64,000 nt of DNA from an uncultured Verrucomicrobiota bacterium (lineage in GTDB: Bacteria > Verrucomicrobiota > Verrucomicrobiia > Opitutales > Intestinicryptomonadaceae): positions 1 to 64,000 of the forward strand of contig CASFDK010000044.1 in assembly GCA_949293415.1 (NCBI GenBank), in the 5' to 3' direction. Each line of letters starts with the position of its first letter. The stretch's first letter is position 1. Below, one piece after another: positions 52,950 through 61,808 of the stretch. The notes below the pieces were generated by a model. It made no database searches. It had not been told where the DNA came from and saw only the letters and a program-made list of their open reading frames with translations. The translations under genes and the position numbers were made by a program.

Positions 52950-54959
52950 ATGAAAAAATATCTCATACTTATGTCGATGGCGGCATCTGGCGTTGCGTTT
53001 GCGGCAGGCGGCTCGCGCGATAAGGACAACCCCACCCCCATCTCGAGTTGGACGGACAACCTTACGGGGCAAATCGTCTGGCGCGGCGATGGCTCAGGTG
53101 CCGACCTCACCACAATGACGGACCTCTATGTCAAAGCCGACGGCAACTACACAATCGGCAATTTCACTACATCGGGCACGGGCGGCAACCACACGAATAT
53201 GCACCTCGACCTCGCCGGCAACACGCTTACCTCGACAAGCGGCGAACCCCTCGCATTCAACGACGATTCGCATACAATCCCGACTCCCCGTTCATATGCG
53301 GCAGGCTACTATCTTGAAAACAGTTCCGAACAGGTTGCAACGGTCAACTTTAACGCGGCAAGCACAAAGTTCAACCTCGCAACCTACGACTTCGAATCGC
53401 AGTCGAGCATTCAGCAAAAGTACGGCAGGGTCGTTTCGATTGGCGAAAATGTCGTGATGAACACGAAGAATCTGACGGTCAGCGGCAAGTTTATGAAATA
53501 CGACGGCTACACCGCAGACCCAATAGCCGACTCGGCATTCATCGTAAACGGCACGCTCAACACTGCGGCGTTGAATCTAAGCGGCACTAATGCAAACGTG
53601 GCGGGCACGCTCAATGCGACAAACGATGTTAGCATAGCCAACACCGCTTTCGTAAACTCGGGCACAATCGACGCCAAAGCGGGTACGGCTCTCGGAAACA
53701 TCTATGTCAAGGAAGGTTCGAACTTCTCCAATACTGGAACAATCAAAGCCTCGAACGTGCTCGAAATCGACGGCGCAACATTCACATCCAACGGCGTTCT
53801 GAACACCGGCTGCCTCGGTATAAAGAACGGCGCGGACGTAACCATCGGCGGCACATTCAAGAACTACGCGGGCAACGCGGGCTCGATAGTACGCGCGCGC
53901 GGCACGGGCAACTCGCTCACGGGGCTGAACGGCGAACTCGACTTCAACCACATCGCAGTCAAAAACGACGCTGGAGCTGCGGACCTTACAATCAAGGGTA
54001 AGGTGCTCTCGAGACAGATCACGGTCGAAACAAACACGGCTATGACGGTCGATACCGGCGCGGTTATGGTTATCGGCGACGGTACAAAGAACTCGCAGAG
54101 CCTAATAGCCAACGGCGGCTCGATTCTCGTAAAGGGCACGCTCGTCAACAAAGTCCTCGGCGCGGCGGATATAATTATGGCGGGCGTTTCCCTCGGTAAT
54201 ATCACCGTAGACGGCGGTACGCTTGAGGAAATCGCAATGAACGGAAATTCAGGTTCGGCGGGGTTCGACATCAAAAAGGGTCAAACAATAAAACTCGTCA
54301 ACGGCGGCAAAATCGCATCCTATGCGGGGAACGATCAAAAACAGGCAATCCTCGCTCTCACGGGCGGCACGCTCGAACTCGACGCAACTTCGCGCATTCT
54401 CACAAATCAAATCGCCTTTGCAATCGATACGAACGACAAAGCGAACAACGGCGGCACACTCAAGCTCGGTTCGGCGGCAAACCTCGCGGCGGACACGCAG
54501 ATTATCATCAAGGATAACAACAGCGGGATTTCCAGACTCGAACTTGCGAAGGATTCGTACGAAATCGCAAAAATCAGACTTCTGCGCAACTCGAATCTGA
54601 CAATCGACCTTAGCAACGACGCGCAAATTACAATCGGCAGCGTCGAAAGCTACGGACTGCAGGAGGTAAACTTCGAGCTTGTCCTCGAAGACTTCCAAGC
54701 GGGCTTGGTAAAGGTCAACGGCTGGACGACCGAACTTATCAGCTCGGGCACGTTCTCGCTCTCGAACAGCACGACAGACGCGCCCAAGACAGTCACGCTC
54801 AAGGCTCTCGACGCGTTGGGCAACATCATAGAAGGTCTCTGGAGCGTGGACGAAAACGGCTACCTCTACAACTCGGGTCTCGTTCCCGAACCCGCGGAAT
54901 GGGCGGCAATCTTCGGGGCACTCGCGCTCGGATTGGCTCTCTACCGCCGCCGCAAGTAG
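52950..54959 (+). CDS. PEP-CTERM surface protein with repetitive beta-helix body
   Basis: 669 aa. A signal peptide (about 1-19, ending AFA) is followed by a Gly/Asn/Thr-rich body with many short strands such as 'GTLNAT', 'SGTIDAK' and 'NGGTLKLG'. These suggest a right-handed beta-helix like autotransporter passengers. The C-terminus has the sorting tag: VPEPAEWAAI, a hydrophobic stretch and the basic end YRRRK (residues about 645-669). PEP-CTERM proteins are processed by an exosortase and displayed at or released from the cell surface. No exosortase gene is in the window. Confidence 0.85.
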   Translation: MKKYLILMSMAASGVAFAAGGSRDKDNPTPISSWTDNLTGQIVWRGDGSGADLTTMTDLYVKADGNYTIGNFTTSGTGGNHTNMHLDLAGNTLTSTSGEPLAFNDDSHTIPTPRSYAAGYYLENSSEQVATVNFNAASTKFNLATYDFESQSSIQQKYGRVVSIGENVVMNTKNLTVSGKFMKYDGYTADPIADSAFIVNGTLNTAALNLSGTNANVAGTLNATNDVSIANTAFVNSGTIDAKAGTALGNIYVKEGSNFSNTGTIKASNVLEIDGATFTSNGVLNTGCLGIKNGADVTIGGTFKNYAGNAGSIVRARGTGNSLTGLNGELDFNHIAVKNDAGAADLTIKGKVLSRQITVETNTAMTVDTGAVMVIGDGTKNSQSLIANGGSILVKGTLVNKVLGAADIIMAGVSLGNITVDGGTLEEIAMNGNSGSAGFDIKKGQTIKLVNGGKIASYAGNDQKQAILALTGGTLELDATSRILTNQIAFAIDTNDKANNGGTLKLGSAANLAADTQIIIKDNNSGISRLELAKDSYEIAKIRLLRNSNLTIDLSNDAQITIGSVESYGLQEVNFELVLEDFQAGLVKVNGWTTELISSGTFSLSNSTTDAPKTVTLKALDALGNIIEGLWSVDENGYLYNSGLVPEPAEWAAIFGALALGLALYRRRK

Positions 54960-54980
54960 CGTAAAAAACTTCAAACGCAA

Positions 54981-55016
54981 AACGGTATCGGATTCGTCCC
55001 GATGCCGTTTTTTTTT
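54981..55016 (+). terminator. Terminator after the PEP-CTERM gene
   Basis: AACGGTATCGG (54981-54991), a 7-nt loop and CCGATGCCGTT (54999-55009) with one G-U pair, followed by a T-run. Confidence 0.88.
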
Positions 55017-55086
55017 GCGCCCCGTCCTCCCCTTTTTTCATTCGTTGACAAAAACAAAAGCTTCTGATTAACTATGCGCTTTAAAT

Positions 55087-55584
55087 ATGGATAGACTGCA
55101 CGCATATTGGCGGATGCCCTACATCAAAGCCCCGAAGCCGCGCGACGATTCGGGAAAATCGGGCGGCAATCCGTTCGCGGAAATGGCGAAGTCGGACGAC
55201 TTCAAAAAATACCGCATTCTCTGGAAGGGAAAGTATTCGTTCATCGTGATGAACAAATTTCCCTACAACTGCGGACACCTTCTCGTTCTGCCCCTGCGCG
55301 AAGTGGGCGACATTGAACTGCTCGAAGGCGAAGAGAAGACGGAATTTTTCGACGCGGTAATCAGGGCGAAGAAAATCCTGCGCCTTGCCCTAAAGCCCGA
55401 CGCGTTCAACGTGGGCTTCAACCTCGGCGCGAAAGCGGGCGCGGGAATACCGCAACACCTGCACTGCCACATAGTGCCGCGTTGGGACGGCGACACAAAC
55501 TTTATGCCCGTCATAGCCGATACCCGCGTCCTGCCCGAGGCAATGGACACTCTCTGGGAGCGGTTGCGCGAATTTGTCGATTAA
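55087..55584 (+). CDS. HIT family nucleotide hydrolase/phosphorylase
   Basis: 165 aa. The histidine triad is QHLHCHIVPRW (H124, H126, H128). The N-terminal YWRMPYIKAPK resembles Ap4A-phosphorylase-like HIT proteins found next to phoH in several groups. It ends one base before phoH, so both are on one transcript. Confidence 0.88.
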   Translation: MDRLHAYWRMPYIKAPKPRDDSGKSGGNPFAEMAKSDDFKKYRILWKGKYSFIVMNKFPYNCGHLLVLPLREVGDIELLEGEEKTEFFDAVIRAKKILRLALKPDAFNVGFNLGAKAGAGIPQHLHCHIVPRWDGDTNFMPVIADTRVLPEAMDTLWERLREFVD

Positions 55585-55585
55585 A

Positions 55586-56545
55586 ATGGAAAAAACCCTA
55601 ACATTCGACAACGCCGCCCAGCTTGCGGAAACGTACTGCAACCGACGCGAAAATCTGGAAGCTGCGGAGGAAAAGCTGGGCGTGAAGATAGTCGCGCGCG
55701 ACGGTTGGATGTCGATTTCGGGGCGCGCAAAAAACGCCGCCAATGCCGAAAAATTTTTCGAAGCCCTGCGCTCGGCGCGCAAACAGGGAATCAGAATAGG
55801 CAACGCCGACTTCGGCAATATGCTAACCCGCGCGGCAAATGGCAAAATCGGCGAAATCGCCGAAGTTTTCGAAAACCCCGTCGTCGTAAACCTCAAGCGC
55901 AAAAGCATCGTCCCGAAAAACATCAGCCAGAAAAAATACCTCAATTTCATCAAAGACAACGACATCGTTGTCGGGGTAGGTTCCGCGGGCACAGGCAAAA
56001 CCTATCTGGCGATAGCCGCAGCCCTGAAACTTCTGCAGGACAAAATTGTCGAAAAGGTAATCCTAACGCGCCCCGCAGTGGAGGCGGGCGAGGCTCTCGG
56101 CTTCCTCCCCGGAGACTTGCAGGAAAAGCTCCTGCCCTACCTGCGCCCGCTCTACGACGCAATGAACGATATGCTCGGCGCGGAGGAAATCATAAAACTA
56201 ACCGAACGCCAGATTATCGAAATCGCGCCGCTTGCCTATATGCGCGGAAGAACGCTCTCGAACGCATTCATAATCCTCGACGAAGCCCAAAATACGACAA
56301 TGGAACAGATGATGATGTTCCTGACGCGTCTGGGCGAAAACTCGCGGATGATAATCACGGGCGACATCACGCAGATAGACCTGCCCCGCCACAAAAAATC
56401 GGGGCTCAAGGGCGCGCTCGAAATCCTCGACGGAATAGAGGGCATAAAACTTTTCCAATTCGGCGCGGACGACGTTGTCCGCCATCCGCTCGTGACAAAA
56501 ATTGTCGCGGCATACGAAAAATACACAAAAAACGATGTTCAGTAG
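55586..56545 (+). CDS. phoH: PhoH-like ATPase (YbeZ type)
   Basis: 319 aa. An N-terminal KH-like small domain (1-95) precedes the ATPase with Walker A GSAGTGKTY (132-140), LTRPAVEAGEALGFLPGD and Walker B FIILDEAQN near 229-237. It likely acts with YbeY in rRNA maturation. The next gene starts inside its last codons (56535). Confidence 0.93.
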   Translation: MEKTLTFDNAAQLAETYCNRRENLEAAEEKLGVKIVARDGWMSISGRAKNAANAEKFFEALRSARKQGIRIGNADFGNMLTRAANGKIGEIAEVFENPVVVNLKRKSIVPKNISQKKYLNFIKDNDIVVGVGSAGTGKTYLAIAAALKLLQDKIVEKVILTRPAVEAGEALGFLPGDLQEKLLPYLRPLYDAMNDMLGAEEIIKLTERQIIEIAPLAYMRGRTLSNAFIILDEAQNTTMEQMMMFLTRLGENSRMIITGDITQIDLPRHKKSGLKGALEILDGIEGIKLFQFGADDVVRHPLVTKIVAAYEKYTKNDVQ

Positions 56546-58934
56546 ACTAAAAAACCACAGAGCCGAACGCGCAAGGCGCAAGGTGCTATCGCAGAATTTG
56601 AGGAAGTCGAACTTCAGCAAACGCAACTTCGCGGCTACGGTGGCGGTTGTCTTCGCGCTATCGGCGGTGCTGTACGCAATATGCTTTGCGGGAAAATCCC
56701 CGATAATTCCGCAGATGACGAAGATGAAATCGGCGCAGATAAACCTCGTCTCGCTCCTCGACTTCTCGTACAAAAGCGAACTGCAAACGCAGGCGAACCG
56801 CGAACGCAACGCCGAAAGAATCCCCCCGCTATACAAGACCAATATCGAAATCGTAAAGGTCCAGCAGAACGCCGTAAACAGGCTGTGCGAACTGATAGAC
56901 GACCGCCAGCCCCAGTTCGACGCGCTCTCCGCCGACGAAAAGAAATCGGGAAAATTTTTCGAGGACCTCTCGGGCGAAATCCGCAAAAACATCGACTTTG
57001 CAATCAGCCCCGAAGACCTCAGAACAATCTACGACAACACGTCGCTCTCCGACAGGGCGCGGACATTCGGACAGGTCTTCTTCCACGCAAAAAACATCCT
57101 GCGCGACGGCATCTACGCCGACGGCGACGCGGTTTTTTCGAACATAGACCAGACAAAACCGGACACGCTCGCGCGCGAATTCGGCTCGGACTCGACCGCG
57201 GGAATCGGACTTGCCGACAAGAAAATCGCCGCCTCCGAAATGCAGAGAGCAAAGCTCTACGGCACTATGAACACGTTAAACATCATAGCCGTAAGCGAAT
57301 CGAACGCGCGCAGGGAGCTGCTCGAAAAAACGCGCACCCTCGGGCTTAACGACGCGCTCGCCTACGCCCTCTACCGTACGCTAAACCAGACGCTGCGCCC
57401 GAATGTCGAGTTCGACGAACAACAGACTAAAAAGCTCCGCGACGAAGCGCGGGCAAGGGTGAAAGACGTAATCGTCAAGGTGCGCGAGGGCGACACGCTC
57501 GCCGACTCCAACACGTCGCAGTCGCCGCTTGTCGCCGAAAAAATCAAGGCGTACACGCAGGAGCTTAAAAAGCGCGGCGCGCCTATGCCGTTTTCCAAAG
57601 GGTCTGTGGAATTTATGTTCTGCCTGCTGCTCGTGATGACGGGCACACTCTTCATTCTCATCAGCAAGACGCGCAGAAACAAGTACCCGCGCACGATTGC
57701 CATTTTCTGCACGCTCCTGATTCTGAATTTGGGCATCGAACGCGCGATTGTCGAAATGGGCAACTCGTCGTACTTCGACTCGAACACGACGATGTTGCAG
57801 CTGTTCTCGTACGTCGCCCCGCTGATGCTCGGCCCGATTATCCAAGTGCTTCTATTCGGCTCGTACACGGGCTTCATTATGGCGTTGATGGTGGCGGCGT
57901 TCACCACGATGATGATAGACGAAAGCATAATGTATTTCGTGATATTCCTCGCCTCGGCACTGGTTGCAATCTACTTTTGCGCGAGCGCCTCGACGCGTCC
58001 GCAGGTTGTTTTGGGCGGCGTAATCTACGGACTGTTCATCTCGGCGGTTTCGCTGATACTGGGCGTTTGCATAGATCTGCCGATGGAGATTGTCTGGCGG
58101 CGTTCGCTGCTGGCGGTGCTCTCGGGCGCGGGCACGGGTCTGCTTGCGCTCGCGCTCCTGCCGATTTTCGAAAGGGTCTTCAAACGCTACTCGAACGTCA
58201 CCCTGCTCGACTACACCGACTTCAACAATCCGCTTCTGCGCAAAATGCAAATCGAGGCACCGGGGACGTACCACCACTGCATTATGGTATCGTATCTTGC
58301 CGAAGCGGCGGCGTTGGCGGTTAACGCCAATCCGATGGTCTGCAGGGTCGGCGCGCTGTACCACGACATCGGGAAAATCCAGAAGCCCGAATTTTTCACC
58401 GAAAATCAGGGCGGCGGCAAAAACGCGCACGACGAAACAAACCCGTCGATGAGCGCGCTTATCATCAAAAACCACATCCGCGAGGGCGTGGAAATCGCAA
58501 AGATTGCAAAGCTGCCGCAGCAGGTCATCGACGCAATCGAACAGCACCACGGCAAATCGATAATTTCGTACTTCTACAACAAGGCAAAACAGACCGCAAA
58601 GACAAACGACTACAGCGTAGCCATCCAGACTTTGCGCGACTCGGACATCGAAGAGAGCACCTACCGCCACGAAGGCGTTTTGCCCAACACGATAGAAAAC
58701 GCAATCATTATGATTGCCGACTGCTGCGAGGCAGCCTCGCGCTCGCAGAAAAACATCACAAAACACGGCATCGACGACCTCGTAAGCAAAATCATCCGCG
58801 AAAAAATGAACGACGGTCAGCTCGACGACTGCCCGATAACCGTAAAACAACTTTCGAAAATCAAGGACAGCATCGTATCGACAATGCTCAATATGCTCCA
58901 TACGAGAATCGCCTACAATACGGAAAAGAAATGA
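56535..58934 (+). CDS. 7TM-HD (PgpH-like) cyclic dinucleotide phosphodiesterase
   Basis: 799 aa. A first membrane helix (about 33-55), a large extracytoplasmic region (60-345) and then seven membrane helices (about 355-560) form the 7TM-7TMR_HD layout. The cytosolic HD domain has 'GTYHHCIMVSYLAEAAA' and ALYHDIGKIQKPEFF, then EQHHGKSIISYFY. In Gram-positive bacteria PgpH hydrolyses c-di-AMP. The place after phoH and before lpxD is the usual phoH-yqfF order with lpxD in place of ybeY. Confidence 0.9.
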   Translation: MFSRLKNHRAERARRKVLSQNLRKSNFSKRNFAATVAVVFALSAVLYAICFAGKSPIIPQMTKMKSAQINLVSLLDFSYKSELQTQANRERNAERIPPLYKTNIEIVKVQQNAVNRLCELIDDRQPQFDALSADEKKSGKFFEDLSGEIRKNIDFAISPEDLRTIYDNTSLSDRARTFGQVFFHAKNILRDGIYADGDAVFSNIDQTKPDTLAREFGSDSTAGIGLADKKIAASEMQRAKLYGTMNTLNIIAVSESNARRELLEKTRTLGLNDALAYALYRTLNQTLRPNVEFDEQQTKKLRDEARARVKDVIVKVREGDTLADSNTSQSPLVAEKIKAYTQELKKRGAPMPFSKGSVEFMFCLLLVMTGTLFILISKTRRNKYPRTIAIFCTLLILNLGIERAIVEMGNSSYFDSNTTMLQLFSYVAPLMLGPIIQVLLFGSYTGFIMALMVAAFTTMMIDESIMYFVIFLASALVAIYFCASASTRPQVVLGGVIYGLFISAVSLILGVCIDLPMEIVWRRSLLAVLSGAGTGLLALALLPIFERVFKRYSNVTLLDYTDFNNPLLRKMQIEAPGTYHHCIMVSYLAEAAALAVNANPMVCRVGALYHDIGKIQKPEFFTENQGGGKNAHDETNPSMSALIIKNHIREGVEIAKIAKLPQQVIDAIEQHHGKSIISYFYNKAKQTAKTNDYSVAIQTLRDSDIEESTYRHEGVLPNTIENAIIMIADCCEAASRSQKNITKHGIDDLVSKIIREKMNDGQLDDCPITVKQLSKIKDSIVSTMLNMLHTRIAYNTEKK

Positions 58935-59998
58935 ACCAAAAATATCCCCTCAAAGAAATAGTAAAACTCTTCGACAATCCCGAAGTGGTCGGGAACGTCG
59001 ATGTGGAACTGTCGGCAATAGCGAGCCTCGAAAAGGCGACCCCGACCGACCTTACTTTCCTCGGCAACAAGAAATACGCCCACGAAGTCCCCGCGACAAA
59101 GGCGGGGGCGGTTCTCCTGCCGCGCGATTACAAGGGCGCACTCCCCGAAAACTCGACCGTCGTGCGCGTAGACAATCCGTCGGTTGAGCTCGCCAAGCTT
59201 TGCGAAATAGTCGAAAAGGCGCTCTGGCCCAAACCCGCGCCGCAAATCCACCCCTCGGCGGTAATCGACCCCGATGCAAAAATCGGCAGGGACGTCTTCA
59301 TCGGGCCGAACGTATCGATATGCGAAGGCGCGGTCGTCGGAGACGGTGCGATTCTGCAGGGCAACAACTATATCGGCAGGTTCGCTAAAATTGGCGAAAA
59401 CTCGTTCCTCTTCCCCAACTCGGTGGTTATGGACTACTGCGAGCTGGGCAAGCGCGTGCGCCTGCAACCGGGGGCGGTAATCGGTTCGGACGGCTACGGC
59501 TATGTATTCGTCGACGGCGTACACCGCAAAGTTCCGCAAGTCGGCAAAGTCGTGTTAGAAGACGACGTTGAAATCGGGGCGAATACCTGCATAGACCGCG
59601 CACGTTTCGACACAACACGCGTGGGCGCAGGCACGAAAATCGACAATCTCGTACAGGTTGCGCACAACGTGCAAATCGGCAAGGGCGCACTGCTGGTCTC
59701 GCAAGTCGGCATCTCGGGCAGTACGTCGATTGGCGATTTCGCGGTTCTCGGCGGTCAGGTCGGCGTTGCTGGACACCTGAAAATCGGCGCAGGCTCGATG
59801 ATAGGCGGACAGAGCGGAGTCAACGGCGACATCCCCCCGAAGTCGTATATGCGCGGCACGCCGCCCCGTCCCTATCTGCACGCGCACAAAATCGAAATTC
59901 TGGTAGGTCACCTGCCCGACCTATACAACAGAGTCAAAGACGTGGAAAAGAAGCTCGGCATAGAAACAAAAACCTTCCAACACTCCCACAAAGCGTAG
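58931..59998 (+). CDS. lpxD: UDP-3-O-acylglucosamine N-acyltransferase
   Basis: 355 aa. The N-terminal LpxD domain (1-100) is followed by a left-handed beta helix of hexapeptide repeats (IGRDVFIGPNVSIC, 'AVIGSDGYGYVFVDG', 'IGANTCIDRARF'). The catalytic His lies in VQVAHNVQIG. It adds the N-linked acyl chain to lipid A. The start overlaps the previous stop by 4 nt. Confidence 0.95.
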   Translation: MNQKYPLKEIVKLFDNPEVVGNVDVELSAIASLEKATPTDLTFLGNKKYAHEVPATKAGAVLLPRDYKGALPENSTVVRVDNPSVELAKLCEIVEKALWPKPAPQIHPSAVIDPDAKIGRDVFIGPNVSICEGAVVGDGAILQGNNYIGRFAKIGENSFLFPNSVVMDYCELGKRVRLQPGAVIGSDGYGYVFVDGVHRKVPQVGKVVLEDDVEIGANTCIDRARFDTTRVGAGTKIDNLVQVAHNVQIGKGALLVSQVGISGSTSIGDFAVLGGQVGVAGHLKIGAGSMIGGQSGVNGDIPPKSYMRGTPPRPYLHAHKIEILVGHLPDLYNRVKDVEKKLGIETKTFQHSHKA

Positions 59999-60023
59999 AC
60001 AAACGTCAAAGACATCAAAACTT

Positions 60024-60050
60024 GGGCGCGGCAACAACCGCGTCTTTTTT
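60024..60050. terminator. Weak terminator between lpxD and pdxA
   Basis: GCGCGG and CCGCGT flank a CAACAA loop, followed by a run of six T on the plus strand. Both convergent genes end nearby. Confidence 0.5.
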
Positions 60051-60091
60051 GTAAAAATTCGCGGTCAAGTGAAAATCCGCCGCGCAAAAAA

Positions 60092-61006
60092 TTACATTCC
60101 AGACACCTTCAGGGCAAGCTCCACCGCCGCCGCGAAACTGTTCGACGAGGCTATTCCCTTCCCCGCAATCGAATAGCCCGTGCCGTGGTCGGGACTTGTC
60201 CGCAGGTATTTCAGATTCATCGAAACGTTTACCGCGTTGTCGAATTCCAACGCCTTCAACGGCGCAAGCCCCTGATCGTGGTACATCGAAACGGCACAGT
60301 CGAACTCGCCTTTAAGTACCCTTTCGAATACGGTATCGGGCGGAAGTGCCTTCGATAGGTTCGGGTATTTTTCGCGCAATTTATCGAGCGCGGGGTTGAT
60401 TATTTCGATTTCCTCAAAGCCCAAAATTCCGTCTTCGCCCGCGTGCGGATTCAGGCCGCAGACCGCTATGCGCGGATTTTCCATCCCGCGCGATTTCCGC
60501 GCCAGTTCGCAGGCGGCTTCCACTGCCCGCGAAATTTTCGCTTCGTCGATTGAGTCGGGAACGGCGCGGAGCGGTTCGTGCCAAGTCGCGAGCGAAACTA
60601 TGAGCTTTTTCCCCGCGAATGCCATTACGGGCGTGCCGTGCCAACGGTCGGCGAAAAACTCGGTTTGCCCCGCAAAATTAAAACCGACTTTGCGCATCTC
60701 GAATTTCGAAATCGGCGCGGTCGCAACTGCGCAATAACGCCCGCTTGCGCAACCTGCGGCGGCAACTTCGAGCGATTCGAACGCGACCCTGCAACCCTCC
60801 TCCGAGGGAACTCCTGCGGTCGCCTCGAAGTCGGCGTTGCCGACTGCGCGTTTCGAGATGTCGGCGGGCAGTTTTTCGAGAAACTTTGCGTGCGCTACGA
60901 CCTCCACTTTGCCGTGCAATTCGGGATGTTCGCGCGCCCATTTGAGAATGACTTCCGCGCCCACTCCCGCAGGATCGCCGATTGTAATTGCGATTTTCCC
61001 GCCCAT
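60092..61006 (-). CDS. pdxA: 4-hydroxythreonine-4-phosphate dehydrogenase
   Basis: 304 aa from the ATG at 61006 (MGGKIAITIGDPAGVGAEV). GHTEFF-like FAGQTEFFADRW, LNPHAGEDGILGFEE, MYHDQGLAPLK and SPDHGTGYSIAG are the PdxA marks, including the metal-binding His residues. It makes the substrate for PdxJ, which is encoded elsewhere in this window. It overlaps the lpxA stop region closely (1-nt gap). Confidence 0.94.
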   Translation of the reverse strand: MGGKIAITIGDPAGVGAEVILKWAREHPELHGKVEVVAHAKFLEKLPADISKRAVGNADFEATAGVPSEEGCRVAFESLEVAAAGCASGRYCAVATAPISKFEMRKVGFNFAGQTEFFADRWHGTPVMAFAGKKLIVSLATWHEPLRAVPDSIDEAKISRAVEAACELARKSRGMENPRIAVCGLNPHAGEDGILGFEEIEIINPALDKLREKYPNLSKALPPDTVFERVLKGEFDCAVSMYHDQGLAPLKALEFDNAVNVSMNLKYLRTSPDHGTGYSIAGKGIASSNSFAAAVELALKVSGM

Positions 61007-61007
61007 A

Positions 61008-61799
61008 TTACACCCTGCCGCTAAACGGCGAAAGATAGTGTCTGCCTTCGGGTTCGAAGAACGAAAGGAAAATTCCGCCCGCTTCGGTTTGCGCCGCGCC
61101 TTCGGCAATCAGCGCGAGCGCGTTCTTCCGCGCCGCCGCGTTTGCGTAGACTTTTGCGTAGAGCAACTTGACTTCGGCGATGTCGGCGCGCGGCATTTTG
61201 CGGCGGTTCATTCCGATGAGGTTCAGTCCGCCGAGCGAGTTTCTGGCGTGCGCTATTGTGTACGGCGGAATGTCCATCGACGAAGCCGAGTTGCCGCTTA
61301 CTATCACGCCGTCGCCGATTCTCACGCGTTGGTGAATCATCACGCCGCCGCTTACGAAAACGTCGTTGCCTACGCGACAGTGCCCTGCGAGGGCGGAGAA
61401 ACAGCCTTCGATGAAATTGTCGCCCACAACGCAGTCGTGCCCGACGTGGGAAGATGCCATCATCAGGGCGCGCGCGCCGATTACCGTTGCGCTTTCGGGA
61501 ACTGTCGCCCTGTGGACGGTCGCGCTTTCGCGGATTACCGAGCCTTCGCCGATTTCCACATACGACGGCGTGGATTTGTCGAAGTGCAGGTCTTGCGGTT
61601 CGCCGCCGACCACCGCGAACGAACCTATCTGTACGTTTGCGGCAAGCCGCGCCCATTTGCAGACGCGTGCGTGCGGCTCTATTATGCATCCGTCGCCGAT
61701 TTGCGCGCCGCCCTCGACGATTGCATATGCTCCTATTTGAACGTTGTCTCCGAGCGAAACGCCCCCGCCCAAAATAGCCGTGGGATGTATTGTATTCAT
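61008..61799 (-). CDS. lpxA: Acyl-ACP:UDP-N-acetylglucosamine O-acyltransferase
   Basis: 263 aa. Hexapeptide repeats run from 1 to about 190 (IHPTAILGGGVSLGDNVQIG, 'MMASSHVGHDCVVG' with the catalytic His, VFVSGGVMIHQRVRIGDG). The C-terminal helices contain GLNLIGMNRRKM. It catalyses the first step of lipid A synthesis. Confidence 0.95.
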   Translation of the reverse strand: MNTIHPTAILGGGVSLGDNVQIGAYAIVEGGAQIGDGCIIEPHARVCKWARLAANVQIGSFAVVGGEPQDLHFDKSTPSYVEIGEGSVIRESATVHRATVPESATVIGARALMMASSHVGHDCVVGDNFIEGCFSALAGHCRVGNDVFVSGGVMIHQRVRIGDGVIVSGNSASSMDIPPYTIAHARNSLGGLNLIGMNRRKMPRADIAEVKLLYAKVYANAAARKNALALIAEGAAQTEAGGIFLSFFEPEGRHYLSPFSGRV

Positions 61800-61808
61800 A
61801 CGTCGGGA

